From Dactylosporangium roseum (GTDB lineage Bacteria > Actinomycetota > Actinomycetes > Mycobacteriales > Micromonosporaceae), in the NCBI RefSeq assembly GCF_025264685.1, contig NZ_CP073721.1, positions 6,713,501 through 6,777,500 of the forward strand: 64,000 nucleotides of DNA, read 5' to 3'. The notes under the pieces are model-generated. The model was not told the DNA's origin and did no database searches. It saw nothing but the letters and a program-made list of their open reading frames with translations. A program made the translations under genes and the position numbers. Shown one piece after another: positions 1-9,752 of this stretch (position 1 is the stretch's first letter; each line of letters starts with the position of its first letter).

Positions 1-53
1 ATGGTGTCGGAGTTGACGTCGACGCCGGACTCGTTGGCGATCTCGATGGACAA
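1..53 (-). CDS. ybeY: Endoribonuclease YbeY, N-terminal fragment (runs off the window)
   Basis: Only the first 17 or so codons are present, read leftwards from a TTG at 53. The peptide begins MSIEIANESGVDVNSDT, the usual actinobacterial YbeY start. A Shine-Dalgarno-like AGGAG lies about five bases upstream. YbeY is a single-strand endoribonuclease in 16S rRNA maturation and ribosome quality control. It usually follows phoH directly, as here, with 17 bases between the phoH stop and this start. The call rests on the short N-terminus plus this gene order. Confidence 0.8.
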   Translation of the reverse strand, partial: MSIEIANESGVDVNSDT

Positions 54-70
54 CAGGGCTCCTGACTGGG

Positions 71-1144
<1,074 letters not shown>

Positions 1145-1361
1145 ACCTTGGCCGCGTTGGGCCTCAAGCACCTGCTTCCGGGCTCGCTCCTGTCCTGGCC
1201 TCTCATGGTATCGGCTGACCGCCCGGACGGCCGTTCCCATTTCTCCCCCGAACCGGTTCAGTCGAACATGTCAACCCCCGGGGAATCCCGTCGAACGTCC
1301 GCGGCGTGCCGTCGGGGGCTGGTAAGGAGGCAGATGACCGATTTTCAGGGAGGTCCCCGCA

Positions 1362-2135
1362 ATGGTCGTACGCAGCGGATACATCGACGGTGAGCCGTGC
1401 TGGGCCGACGTGGTCGCGCCCGACGTGCCGGCGGCGCGGCACTTCTACGCGGCGCTGTTCGGCTGGACGTACGTCGATACGGGGGCCGACTTCGGCAACT
1501 ACGTCATGTGCTGCAAGAACGACCGGATCGTCGCCGGGATGAGCCCGCCGATGCCGGGCTCCGAGCCGCTACCGGCGGCCTGGAGCCTGTACCTCGCGTC
1601 GCACGACCTGGCGGACACCGCCCGCCGGATCGACGAGCACGGCGGCAAACTGCTCGTCGCGCCCATGGAGATCCCGCACAACGGCCGGATGCTGTTCGCC
1701 ACGGACCCGTCGGGCGCGGCGTTCGGCGCGTGGGAGCCCGGCCGGCACACCGGCTCGCAACTGTTCGACGAGAACGGCGCCCTGTGCTGGGCGGAGGTGA
1801 ACACCCGGGAACCGACCGTGACGGACTTCTTCTACCACGGCCTGTTCGGCTATCGGCAGACCCGCGTCAACGGCGGCGGCGAGCAGTTCGACTACGCCGC
1901 GTGGAGCCTCGGTGACGCCGACCCGGTCGCGGGCCGGCTGACGATGACCGAGGCGTGGGAGGGCGTGCCGCCGCACTGGATGGTCTACTTCGCCACCGAC
2001 GACACCGACCGGGCGGTGGCCCGGATCGCCGCGGCCGGCGGCGAGGTGCAGCACGGCCCGTTCGACTCGCCGCACGGTCGCATCGCCGTGGTAGTAGACC
2101 CAAACGGCGCCGTATTCACCCTGATCAGCCGCTAG
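1362..2135 (+). CDS. VOC (glyoxalase/bleomycin resistance) family protein, two domains
   Basis: 257 residues forming two tandem vicinal-oxygen-chelate modules (about 1-125 and 130-257). Each half has the family pattern of an opening FYxxLFG-type helix (ARHFYAALFGW; TDFFYHGLFGY) and a closing strand with DPxGAxF (TDPSGAAFGAW; VDPNGAVFTL). Duplicated VOC modules form metal-binding cups used in detoxification or ring-cleavage chemistry; the substrate cannot be read from sequence. The ATG at 1362 has GGGAGG eight bases upstream. It is divergent from phoH and ends just before palindromic repeat copy A. Confidence 0.85.
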   Translation: MVVRSGYIDGEPCWADVVAPDVPAARHFYAALFGWTYVDTGADFGNYVMCCKNDRIVAGMSPPMPGSEPLPAAWSLYLASHDLADTARRIDEHGGKLLVAPMEIPHNGRMLFATDPSGAAFGAWEPGRHTGSQLFDENGALCWAEVNTREPTVTDFFYHGLFGYRQTRVNGGGEQFDYAAWSLGDADPVAGRLTMTEAWEGVPPHWMVYFATDDTDRAVARIAAAGGEVQHGPFDSPHGRIAVVVDPNGAVFTLISR

Positions 2136-2154
2136 CCCCCCACCCCCTTTTCTC

Positions 2155-2235
2155 CGCGTCGATCTTGCACTTATGGTGCCGGGACACTCCCTGAATGCCC
2201 GGTTTGTGGGGCACCACAACTGCAAGATCGACGCG
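2155..2235. repeat. Dispersed palindromic repeat, copy A
   Basis: An imperfect palindrome with 26-base arms: the left arm begins CGCGTCGATCTTGCA and the right arm ends TGCAAGATCGACGCG, with 24 of 26 positions pairing. The centre is about 29 bases and contains CCCGGTTTGT. Flanking pyrimidine-rich (left) and purine-rich (right) tracts extend the potential stem. It lies between the convergent VOC and beta-lactamase-fold genes. Five related copies occur elsewhere in the window. Confidence 0.9.
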
Positions 2236-2266
2236 GGAAGGAGGGGGTGGGCGTCGGGGGGACGGA

Positions 2267-3613
2267 TTAGAAGGCGTGGCCGTCGAAGGCCTCCTGGCTT
2301 CTCGTGAAGCGGTAGGTCGCCCAGTGCATGCGCACGACACGGGCCTCGTCGTCGCGGGTCAGGCGGAGCAGCTCGCCGGCCTCGCGCCCGGACACCGTCC
2401 GGAACACGTCGGGCTCACCCTCGACCGGCGCGAACACCGCCGGCGGCCGCTTGCCGGGCTGGTCCACGCTCCGCGCGTGCGGCGCCCCGTCGCGCCAGGT
2501 GAAGACGTACTCGAAGCCCTCACCCCACCAGCGGCCGAGCATCGAGCGGTACCGCTCGGGCACCTGCGGGCCGGGTGTCCACGGCGTGATGTCGGCCGGG
2601 TCGTGCTCGACGACGGCGGCCAGCAACCGGTGCGGGAGTTCGATGATCGCGCCGGCGGTACCTGACGAGCCGAGCGACGCCACCGCGAGCGCACCCGGAG
2701 TGCCGCCGCCGACCCTTCCGTAGACGCCCGCCAGGAAGCCCGGCATGGCACCGTCGTGGCCGACGTGCAGGACCCGCTCGCCGCCCGGCTGCGGCTGGAG
2801 GACCAGCCCGAGGCCGTACCCGCGCGCCCACAGCACGTCTTCGGTCACGACCTGCGGGGTGCGCATCTCCTCCACGGTCGGCGCGGCCAGCACCGAGCCG
2901 GCCGGGTCCATCTCCCGCGGATCGGCCAGGAACGCGGCCCAGCGCGCCATGTCGGCCGCGGTGCTCCACAACTGGGCGGCCGGTCCGATCGCGCCGAAGT
3001 CGTCCGGCTGCTCCGGGTGCGCGTAGTCGGACCAGGCGTCGACCATGTACCCGACCAGGGGCCGCCGCGGGGTGACCGTCGTGTCGTGCAGGCCGAGCGG
3101 CTCGAGAATGCGGTCGCGCAGCACCTCCTCCCAGGTGCCGCCGCGCAGCCGGCCGACGACGTGGCCGAGCAGCGCGAACGCCAGGTTGGAGTAGTGGAAG
3201 CGCAGCCCGGGCCGCAGCACCCGCTCCGCGCGGTCGAGCTGAGCGAGCAGCGTCTCGACGTCGACGGCGGTGATGCTGTCCCACAGGTCGCCGTACGGCT
3301 CGCGCTGGAGCCCCGACAGGTGCGAGAGCATTCGCCCGATGGTCAGCTCACCGTGGGCCTTGACCGGCAGGTGCCTGGCGAGCTGGTCGTCGAGGTCGAG
3401 CAGCCCGTCGTCGCGGCACTGCATGACGAGCGCCGCGGTGAACGTCTTCGTGACGGACCCGATCCGTAGCTGGCTGTCGGCGCCGACGTCCGCGCCGGCC
3501 TGGAACGTCCACAGAGGACGATCGGCCCGGTGCACCGCGACGCTGAGGGCCGGCACCCGGGCGTCCGCCTGCACCTGGCGGACCATCCGCTCGTACCGCT
3601 GTGCCGGCTTCAT
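2267..3613 (-). CDS. Serine hydrolase of the class C beta-lactamase / DD-peptidase fold
   Basis: 448 residues from the ATG at 3613. The fold's three active-site motifs are visible: SxxK as SVTK at 53-56 with the nucleophile serine, YxN as YSN at 141-143, and a C-terminal HxG-type segment (HVGHDG). Relatives are DD-carboxypeptidases, D-aminopeptidases, esterases and class C beta-lactamases. No signal peptide is evident, so a cytoplasmic esterase or peptidase role is likelier than antibiotic resistance. A GTG at 3640 is an alternative start; neither has a strong ribosome site. It follows the HIT gene by 46 bases, probably in one transcript. Confidence 0.85.
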   Translation of the reverse strand: MKPAQRYERMVRQVQADARVPALSVAVHRADRPLWTFQAGADVGADSQLRIGSVTKTFTAALVMQCRDDGLLDLDDQLARHLPVKAHGELTIGRMLSHLSGLQREPYGDLWDSITAVDVETLLAQLDRAERVLRPGLRFHYSNLAFALLGHVVGRLRGGTWEEVLRDRILEPLGLHDTTVTPRRPLVGYMVDAWSDYAHPEQPDDFGAIGPAAQLWSTAADMARWAAFLADPREMDPAGSVLAAPTVEEMRTPQVVTEDVLWARGYGLGLVLQPQPGGERVLHVGHDGAMPGFLAGVYGRVGGGTPGALAVASLGSSGTAGAIIELPHRLLAAVVEHDPADITPWTPGPQVPERYRSMLGRWWGEGFEYVFTWRDGAPHARSVDQPGKRPPAVFAPVEGEPDVFRTVSGREAGELLRLTRDDEARVVRMHWATYRFTRSQEAFDGHAF

Positions 3614-3659
3614 GCCGTAACACCCCGGCGGGATGCCCACCTCCGCCGCGCTCCGGCGG

Positions 3660-4010
3660 TCATGCCGCGACCATCGGGCCGAGCGGCCTGCCGCCGAGGA
3701 TGTGCGCGTGGACGTGGAAGACCTCCTGGCCACCGTGCTCACCGACGTTGAAGAGCACACGGTAGCCCCGCTCCGGCAGGCCCTCGGCCTCGGCCACGAC
3801 CGCGCAGGTCCGCAGCACCTCCGCGGCGAGAGCCGGGTCGGCGGTCGCGAGCTCGGCGACGTCGCGGTGGTGCGCCTTGGGGATCACCAGGATGTGGACC
3901 GGGGCCTTGGGTCCGATGTCACGGAACGCGAGCGTCCGGTCGGTCTCGTGGACCACCGTCGCCGGGATCTCGCCCGCGACGATGCGGCAGAACAGGCAGT
4001 CATTCGTCAC
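3660..4010 (-). CDS. HIT family protein (histidine triad nucleotide hydrolase)
   Basis: 116 residues, normal for HINT-type proteins. The histidine triad HVHAHILGG lies at 99-107, with the catalytic His in the central position. An N-terminal CLFC at 5-8 resembles the zinc pair of many bacterial HIT proteins. The family hydrolyses nucleoside phosphoramidates and related adducts; the physiological substrate is unknown. It is the first gene of a two-gene unit with the downstream serine hydrolase. Confidence 0.92.
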   Translation of the reverse strand: MTNDCLFCRIVAGEIPATVVHETDRTLAFRDIGPKAPVHILVIPKAHHRDVAELATADPALAAEVLRTCAVVAEAEGLPERGYRVLFNVGEHGGQEVFHVHAHILGGRPLGPMVAA

Positions 4011-4062
4011 GTTCGCATCTTAGGTTCCCCGCGCGCTGATCATGGACGATAGGCTGCGCGGC

Positions 4063-4800
4063 ATGGCCGGACGCAGAGTGTTGGTGACGGGCGCTTCACG
4101 CGGTATCGGCAGGGCCATCGCCCGAGCGTTCGCCGCACAGGGCGACCGGGTCGCGCTGCACCACCGCAAGTCGGCCGGGCTCGCCGAGCAGGTGCGCGCC
4201 TCCCTGCCGGGCGAGGGGCACGTCGTCGTCTCCGGCGACCTGGCCGACCCGCTTGCGGTCAGCGCCTTCGTCGACGGCGCGGCGCTGGCACTGGGCGGCC
4301 TGGACGTGGTCGTGAACAACGCCGCGATCGCCGTCGAGCACCCGATCCTCGAACAGGACTACGCGCAGTGGCAGGCGGCCTGGCAGGAGACGCTGGCCGC
4401 GAACCTCCTCGGCCCGGCGAACGTGTGCTGGTGCGCGGCCCGGCACCTGGGCCCCGGCGGCCGGATCGTCAACGTCTCGTCGCGGGGCGCGTTCCGCGGG
4501 GAGCCGCGCTACCCGGCGTACGGCGCGGCGAAGGCCGGGCTGAACTCGCTGACCCAGTCCCTGGCCCTGGCGCTCGGCCCGCACGGGATCGCGGTCTCGG
4601 CGGTGGCCCCGGGCTTCGTCGCCACCGACATGGGTCAGGCGATCATGGATGCCGGCGACGGTGCCGCGATCCGGGCACAGAGCCCGTTCAACCGGGTGGC
4701 CCGCCCGGAGGAGGTCGCCGACGCGGTCCTGTTCCTGGCGTCGTCGGAGTGGTCGTCGGGCACGGTGCTGGACCTCAACGGCGCGAGCCACTTCCGCTGA
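4063..4800 (+). CDS. SDR family oxidoreductase (FabG-like)
   Basis: 245 residues from the ATG at 4063, with an alternative ATG at 4042. Classical SDR hallmarks are present: cofactor motif TGASRGIG at 9-16, NNA at 85-87, catalytic Ser in NVSS near 139-140, and YxxxK at 153-157. The C-terminal FLASSEWSSGTVLDLNGA is typical of FabG-like 3-oxoacyl reductases. The substrate is unknown. It is divergent from the HIT gene and convergent with rsmE. Confidence 0.9.
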   Translation: MAGRRVLVTGASRGIGRAIARAFAAQGDRVALHHRKSAGLAEQVRASLPGEGHVVVSGDLADPLAVSAFVDGAALALGGLDVVVNNAAIAVEHPILEQDYAQWQAAWQETLAANLLGPANVCWCAARHLGPGGRIVNVSSRGAFRGEPRYPAYGAAKAGLNSLTQSLALALGPHGIAVSAVAPGFVATDMGQAIMDAGDGAAIRAQSPFNRVARPEEVADAVLFLASSEWSSGTVLDLNGASHFR

Positions 4801-4835
4801 CCGGACACCCGCGCGGTCGACCCGGCAGCTCACCG

Positions 4836-5537
4836 CTACCAGCGGCCCAGCCGGACGGACAGCGCCGACAGGGCCGCCGCGCCGGCCGTCGACGTGCGCA
4901 GCACCTCGCGGCCGAGGCGGACCGGGGTGGCGTCGGCGAAGGACGCCAGCTCTTCGGGGGCGACGCCGCCCTCCGGCCCGACGACCAGCGTGATCTCGCC
5001 GGAGGAGGGGAGGTCGACGGCCGACAGCGGTACCGTCGCCTCCTCGTGCAACACGAGCACCGTCCCGGACAGGGACAGTTGCCTGGTCGTCCGGGCCTCG
5101 GTGACCTCCGGCAGCCATGGGCGGCGGGACTGCTTCACCGCCTCGCGGACCGTGGACCGCCAGCGTTCGAGCGGCCTGGCGTCCTTCCAGCGGGCGATCG
5201 ACCGCGCCGCCTGCCACGGCACGATCCGGTCCACGCCGACCTCGGTCAGCAGTTGTACGGCCAGCTCGCCCCGCTCCCCCTTCGCGATCCCCTGCACGAC
5301 GGTGATCGAGGGGTCGGCGGCCGGCACGTGCTCGACGTCACCGAGGGAGAGCTCGAGGGCGCCCTTGCGCGCGGCGGTCACCGCGGCCCGGACCAGGCCG
5401 CCCCGCCCGTCGGACAGGAGCAGCGCCTCACCCGCGGTGAGACGCTGCACGTCGGCCGCGTGGTGCCCCTCCGGCCCGTCGAGCCGGAAGTCCGGTCCCG
5501 CCGGCAGCGACGGGACCAGAAAGAGCGGCAGGCTCAC
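4836..5537 (-). CDS. rsmE: 16S rRNA (uracil1498-N3)-methyltransferase RsmE
   Basis: 233 residues from the GTG at 5537, which gives the typical N-terminus SLPLFLVPSLP and has GGAGG just upstream; another GTG at 5573 would add 12 atypical residues. The C-terminal SPOUT fold shows the knot motif LVVGPEGGVAPEE and ends with LRTSTAGAAALSAL. RsmE methylates U1498 of 16S rRNA using S-adenosylmethionine. It is last in hrcA-dnaJ-rsmE, a gene order common in Gram-positive bacteria, and is probably co-transcribed with the chaperone genes. Confidence 0.92.
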   Translation of the reverse strand: MSLPLFLVPSLPAGPDFRLDGPEGHHAADVQRLTAGEALLLSDGRGGLVRAAVTAARKGALELSLGDVEHVPAADPSITVVQGIAKGERGELAVQLLTEVGVDRIVPWQAARSIARWKDARPLERWRSTVREAVKQSRRPWLPEVTEARTTRQLSLSGTVLVLHEEATVPLSAVDLPSSGEITLVVGPEGGVAPEELASFADATPVRLGREVLRTSTAGAAALSALSVRLGRW

Positions 5538-5586
5538 GCCGCCTCCGCTGCGCTCCGGCCGCGCGAAGACCACACCGAACCCATGG

Positions 5587-6711
5587 TCACGCGTGCCCGT
5601 TGAAGGCGTCGCGCATCCGGGAGAAGAAGCCGCCCTGCTTGGACAGCTCGGCGACCTCCTCGCCGCGGGACCGGGCGAACTCGCGCAGCAGGCGCTCCTG
5701 CTCCGGCTCGAGGCGCGTGGGGGTGCGGACGTCGAGGTGCACGTAGAGGTCGCCGCGGCCGGTGCCGCGCAGGTGCGGCACCCCCTTGCCGCGGATGCGC
5801 AGCGTCGACGACGGCTGGGTGCCAGCCTTGACCTCGACGGTCTCCTCGCCGTCGAGGGTCTTGATGGTCAGCCGCGTGCCGAGGGCCGCGGCCGTCATCG
5901 GGACCGTGACCCGGCAGTGCAGGTCGTCGTCCTTGCGGGAATACACGTCGTGGGGACGCTCGTGAATCTCGACGTAGAGGTCGCCGGGCGGGCCGCCGCC
6001 GGGGCCGACCTCACCCTGCTGGGCCAGCCGGATCCGCATGCCGTCCTCGACCCCGGAGGGAATCTTCACGGTGAGCGTGCGGCGCGTGCGGACCCGTCCG
6101 TCGCCGCCGCAGGTCCCGCACGGGTGCGGGATGACCGTGCCGAAGCCCTGGCAGGCCGAGCACGGCCGGGCCGACACGACCTGGCCGAGGAACGTGCGCT
6201 GCACCGACTGGACCTCACCCCGGCCGCCGCAGATCTCACAGGTCTGCGGGTGGGTGCCGGGTGCGGTGCCGGCGCCGGAGCAGGTGCCGCAGACGACCGC
6301 GGTGTCGACCGTGATCGGCGCCTCGACGCCGAACGCCGTCTCGTGCAGGTCGAGATCGAGCCGCAGGATCGCGTCGGCGCCGGGCCGGGTGCGCGGGCGC
6401 GGCCCGCGACTCGACGTCGTGCCGAAGAAGGCGTCCATGATGTCCTGGAAACCGACGAACGCGCCGCCGGCCGGTCCGCCGCCACCACCGGCGGGCGCCA
6501 GCGGATCGCCACCCAGGTCGACCATCTCCCGCTTGCGCGGGTCGGACAGCACCTCGTAGGCGGCGTTGATCTCCTTGAACTTCTCCTGCGCCACGGGATC
6601 GGGGTTGACGTCCGGGTGGAATTCGCGGGCCAACCGACGGTAGGCCCGCTTGATCTCATCGGCTGTGGAGTCCCGTTTGACGCCGAGGATCCCGTAATAG
6701 TCCTTCGCCAC
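5587..6711 (-). CDS. dnaJ: Chaperone protein DnaJ
   Basis: 374 residues. The J domain occupies about 1-70 with the HPD triad in FHPDVNPD. A Gly-rich linker follows, then a zinc domain with four CxxCxGxG-type motifs (CGTCSGAG, CEICGGRG, CSACQGFG, CGTCGGDG), then the C-terminal substrate domains. This makes it a type I DnaJ, a co-chaperone stimulating DnaK. Position directly after hrcA indicates the HrcA/CIRCE-controlled second DnaJ of actinobacteria. Confidence 0.95.
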   Translation of the reverse strand: MAKDYYGILGVKRDSTADEIKRAYRRLAREFHPDVNPDPVAQEKFKEINAAYEVLSDPRKREMVDLGGDPLAPAGGGGGPAGGAFVGFQDIMDAFFGTTSSRGPRPRTRPGADAILRLDLDLHETAFGVEAPITVDTAVVCGTCSGAGTAPGTHPQTCEICGGRGEVQSVQRTFLGQVVSARPCSACQGFGTVIPHPCGTCGGDGRVRTRRTLTVKIPSGVEDGMRIRLAQQGEVGPGGGPPGDLYVEIHERPHDVYSRKDDDLHCRVTVPMTAAALGTRLTIKTLDGEETVEVKAGTQPSSTLRIRGKGVPHLRGTGRGDLYVHLDVRTPTRLEPEQERLLREFARSRGEEVAELSKQGGFFSRMRDAFNGHA

Positions 6712-6743
6712 TGAGTCCTATGCCCCTGACTCGTCCATGAGTT

Positions 6744-7766
6744 TCAACTTTGCGCCAGCAGATCGCCCACGTAGCGTGCCACGGCGCGCACGGTCGCGAT
6801 GTTGCCGGGGTAGTCCATGCGGGTCGGCCCCAGCACGCCCATGCCGCCCACGACCATCGCGCCCGGCCCGTAGCCCGTCGCCACGATCGAGGTGCCACGC
6901 AGGTCCTCGATTTCGTTCTCGTCGCCGATCCGGACCCGGGTCATGCTCGGCTCCACCTCACCGAAGAGCTTGAGCAGGATGACCTCTTCCTCGAGCGCCT
7001 CGAGGATCGGCCGGAGCGAGCCCTGGAAGTCGAGCAGGCCGCCGCGGGCGAGGTTGGCCGTGCCGGCGAGCGCGATGCGCTCCTCCGACCGCTCGACCAG
7101 CGTCTCCAGCAGCACCGTCGACAGTGCGGTCATCGGCGGACGCAGGTTCGACGAGCACTCCTCGACGAGCCCCTGCACCAGCGGCGGGGTGTCGACCAGC
7201 CGCTTGCCGACGAGCTTGTCGTTGATCATGCGGCGTAGCTCGGTGACGTCGTCCGCCAGGATCGGACCGGGCAGGTCGACGAGGCGCTGCTCCACCCGGC
7301 CCGTCTCGGCGATCATCACGACCATGAGCCGGGTGGTGGAGATCGGCACGAGCTCGAAGTGCCGGACGCTCGCACGGGACAGGCTCGGATACTGCACCAC
7401 GGCGACCTGCCGGGTCAGTTGCGCGAGCAGACGGACGGTGCGGTGGACCACGTCGTCCAGATCGACCGCGCCGATCAGGAAGCGCTCGATGGCCCGCCGC
7501 TCCGCCTGGCTGAGCGGCTTGACCCGGGACAGCTTGTCGACGAACAGCCGATATCCGGCGTCGGTGGGCACCCGGCCGGCACTGGTATGCGGCTGACGGA
7601 TATACCCCTCCTCCTCCAGCACGGCCATGTCGTTGCGGACCGTCGCCGGTGAGACCCGCAGGTTGTGCCGCTCGACCAGCGCCTTGCTGCCGACCGGCTC
7701 CTGGGTGGCGACGTAGTCCTCGACGATCGCGCGCAGCACCTCCAGCTTGCGCTCGTCAAGGGCCAT
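6744..7766 (-). CDS. hrcA: Heat-inducible transcription repressor HrcA
   Basis: 340 residues from the ATG at 7766, preceded by a strong GAGGAGG site. A winged-helix N-terminus (VSPATVRNDMAVLEEEGYI) is followed by the GAF-like HrcA domain and a conserved GYGPGAMVVGGMGVLGPTRM-like C-terminal stretch. HrcA represses class I heat-shock genes by binding CIRCE, with GroEL modulating its activity. A CIRCE element lies 17 bases upstream, so the hrcA-dnaJ-rsmE unit is autoregulated. An open frame runs further upstream but has no family similarity. Confidence 0.95.
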   Translation of the reverse strand: MALDERKLEVLRAIVEDYVATQEPVGSKALVERHNLRVSPATVRNDMAVLEEEGYIRQPHTSAGRVPTDAGYRLFVDKLSRVKPLSQAERRAIERFLIGAVDLDDVVHRTVRLLAQLTRQVAVVQYPSLSRASVRHFELVPISTTRLMVVMIAETGRVEQRLVDLPGPILADDVTELRRMINDKLVGKRLVDTPPLVQGLVEECSSNLRPPMTALSTVLLETLVERSEERIALAGTANLARGGLLDFQGSLRPILEALEEEVILLKLFGEVEPSMTRVRIGDENEIEDLRGTSIVATGYGPGAMVVGGMGVLGPTRMDYPGNIATVRAVARYVGDLLAQS

Positions 7767-7782
7767 GACACCTCCTCGAAGA

Positions 7783-7809
7783 CTGGCACTCCCGCGTAGT
7801 GAGTGCCAG
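7783..7809. promoter_or_regulatory. CIRCE operator for HrcA
   Basis: A perfect 9-9-9 inverted repeat: CTGGCACTC, nine bases, GAGTGCCAG. The family consensus is TTAGCACTC-N9-GAGTGCTAA; the core GCACTC/GAGTGC is intact and the outer bases have moved to G/C. It sits immediately upstream of hrcA, as expected for autorepression. Confidence 0.93.
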
Positions 7810-7949
7810 TCTACGTCGCCGCGGCGACCCACGCGATGATCGTTATGTGCACAATGAGCCGCTTGGGGCATGGTCTGGGGGAAGTTTGTCGACAACAAGT
7901 CATGCCGTGTCGCTGGCGTGACTTGATCTGGCCACCTACCGTGACCCCC

Positions 7950-8516
7950 ATGAGTGAACCACCTCGCCCGGGGGACTACGGCTCTCCGTCGGACCCCAAC
8001 TCCACGCCTCCCTCGTACTCGGTGCCGGGCGAGGCTCCCGGAACCGCGTACCCGCCGCCCACCTCGGGTGCCGGCTACGGCCCGCCGCCCACCTCCGGCG
8101 CGGGCTACCAGCAGCCGGGCAACACCTACGGCGCGGGTTACCAGCCGGGCACCTACGGCGCGCCCGGTGGCGCGCCGGTCGGCTACGCCAACAGCGACGA
8201 GAAGACCTGGGCGCTCATCGCACACTTCGGCGGCATCCTGGTCGGCTTCATCGCCCCGCTCGTCGCGCTGCTCGTGAAGGGCAACGAGTCGCCCACGGTG
8301 AAGGCGCACGCCAACGAGTCCCTGAATTTCCAGCTCACCTGGGGCGTCGGAGCCATGATCATCTCCGTGGTCCTCGGGGTCTGCTCGTTCGGCATCCTGA
8401 TCTTCCTGCCGTTCCTCGTGTGGATCTTCATCCTCGTCTTCGCGATCATCGCCGGCATGAAGGCCAACAACGGCGAGCTGTACCGCTACCCCGCCACCTT
8501 CCGTTTCCTCAAGTAA
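7950..8516 (+). CDS. DUF4870-type small membrane protein with Pro/Gly/Tyr-rich N-terminus
   Basis: 188 residues from the ATG at 7950. Residues 1-80 are low-complexity, rich in Pro, Gly, Tyr and Ser with repeated TSGAGYxxP units, and probably cytoplasmic. The rest (from KTWALIAHFGGILVGF) has hydrophobic helices and the conserved KAHANESLNFQ segment of DUF4870 (Tic20-like) proteins. The function of these actinobacterial proteins is not established. It is divergent from hrcA and ends before a strong hairpin. Confidence 0.85.
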   Translation: MSEPPRPGDYGSPSDPNSTPPSYSVPGEAPGTAYPPPTSGAGYGPPPTSGAGYQQPGNTYGAGYQPGTYGAPGGAPVGYANSDEKTWALIAHFGGILVGFIAPLVALLVKGNESPTVKAHANESLNFQLTWGVGAMIISVVLGVCSFGILIFLPFLVWIFILVFAIIAGMKANNGELYRYPATFRFLK

Positions 8517-8526
8517 CCCGTCGACC

Positions 8527-8559
8527 GTGGCGCGCACCCTACGTGAGGGTGCGCGCCAC
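8527..8559. terminator. Bidirectional hairpin between convergent genes
   Basis: A perfect 14-base stem (GTGGCGCGCACCCT / AGGGTGCGCGCCAC) with a five-base loop. It lies between the DUF4870 gene and hemW and overlaps the last codons of hemW. There is no T-run, as is common for actinobacterial terminators. Confidence 0.75.
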
Positions 8560-9735
8560 GAGGTCGGCCAGCAGCCGGCCCCGCAGCGTCAGCACCGCCC
8601 GGCCCGCCTCGAAGGCGGCGGCGTCGAGCTGACCGTCCGCCAGGCAGTCCCGCGCACCGGCCAGCCCCTCCGGGGAGAGCACCGGCAGCGGCAGCCCGTC
8701 CGAGAGCCTGATCCGCAGCAGCACGTCCTCCATGTGACGTTCGTCCGGCGTCAGTACCTCACGTGCCTGCCCCGGCGACACCCCGTCCGCGAGCCGCGCC
8801 GCATACGTGTGCGGGTGCTTCACGTTCCACCAGCGCACACCGCCGACGTGGCTGTGCGCGCCGGGCCCGAGCCCCCACCAGTCGCCGCCCCGCCAGTACA
8901 GCTCGTTGTGCCGGCAGGGCGACTCCCGCGACCAGTTGGACACCTCGTACCAGCCGAAACCGGCGGCCGTGAGCGTCTCCTCCGCCGCCAGGTATCGATC
9001 GGCGGCCACGTCGTCGTCGGGATAGGGCAGCTCACCGCGGCGCATCCGGGCGGCCATGCGGGTGCCGTCCTCGACGATGAGCGCATATGCGCTGACATGG
9101 TCCACGCCGGCGTCGATCGCCGTGCGCAGCGAGGACGCGAAGTCCTCGGCGCGCTCCCCGGGTGCGCCGTAGATGAGATCGAGATTCACGCGGGAGAATC
9201 CGGCGGCGTGCGCCTCGGCGACCGCGGCCGCCGGCCGGCCCGGCGTGTGGCGCCGGTCCAGGACGGCGAGCACCTGCGGCGCGACCGACTGCATGCCGAG
9301 CGAGATCCGGTTGAACCCGGCCGCCCGCAGCTCGCGCAGCGCCGCGCGGTCGACCGACTCGGGATTGGCCTCGGTGGTGACCTCGGCGCCGGCCGCGAGG
9401 CCCCAGGTGCGGTCGACGCCCTCGAGGATGCGGCCCAGCTCGGCCGGCGGCAGCAGCGTGGGCGTGCCGCCGCCGAAGAACACCGTGTCGACGCACGGCG
9501 GCCGGACCACCTTGGCCGCCAGGGCCAGCTCGTCGAGGACCTGCTCGACGTAGCCGGTGCTCACCACGCCCTCGCCCGCCGTGTAGGTGTTGAAGTCGCA
9601 GTAGCCGCAGCGCGTGGCGCAGAACGGCACGTGGACGTAGACGCCGAAGCCGCTCGCGCCGGCGGCGTCGGCGACACCGTCGGGCAACGAACCGTCGGGT
9701 GGGATCGGCTCGCCTTCTGGCAGTGCTCCAGGCAT
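8539..9735 (-). CDS. hemW: Radical SAM protein HemW (heme chaperone, HemN-like)
   Basis: 398 residues from the ATG at 9735. The radical SAM cluster motif CxxxCxxC appears as CATRCGYC followed by DF, the order typical of HemW/HemN relatives, and FGGGTPTLLP follows in the SAM-binding region. HemW proteins are often annotated as oxygen-independent coproporphyrinogen III oxidase, but characterised members bind and transfer heme. The start lies 17 bases from the divergent crotonase start. The last codons lie within the terminator hairpin. Confidence 0.9.
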   Translation of the reverse strand: MPGALPEGEPIPPDGSLPDGVADAAGASGFGVYVHVPFCATRCGYCDFNTYTAGEGVVSTGYVEQVLDELALAAKVVRPPCVDTVFFGGGTPTLLPPAELGRILEGVDRTWGLAAGAEVTTEANPESVDRAALRELRAAGFNRISLGMQSVAPQVLAVLDRRHTPGRPAAAVAEAHAAGFSRVNLDLIYGAPGERAEDFASSLRTAIDAGVDHVSAYALIVEDGTRMAARMRRGELPYPDDDVAADRYLAAEETLTAAGFGWYEVSNWSRESPCRHNELYWRGGDWWGLGPGAHSHVGGVRWWNVKHPHTYAARLADGVSPGQAREVLTPDERHMEDVLLRIRLSDGLPLPVLSPEGLAGARDCLADGQLDAAAFEAGRAVLTLRGRLLADLVARTLT

Positions 9736-9752
9736 TTCACTAGTGTGCCCGC

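Noticed and set aside
7803..7949. N-terminal extension of the DUF4870 protein to 7803
   Set aside because: It would begin inside the CIRCE element, and the added residues have no family match; the ATG at 7950 is the better start.
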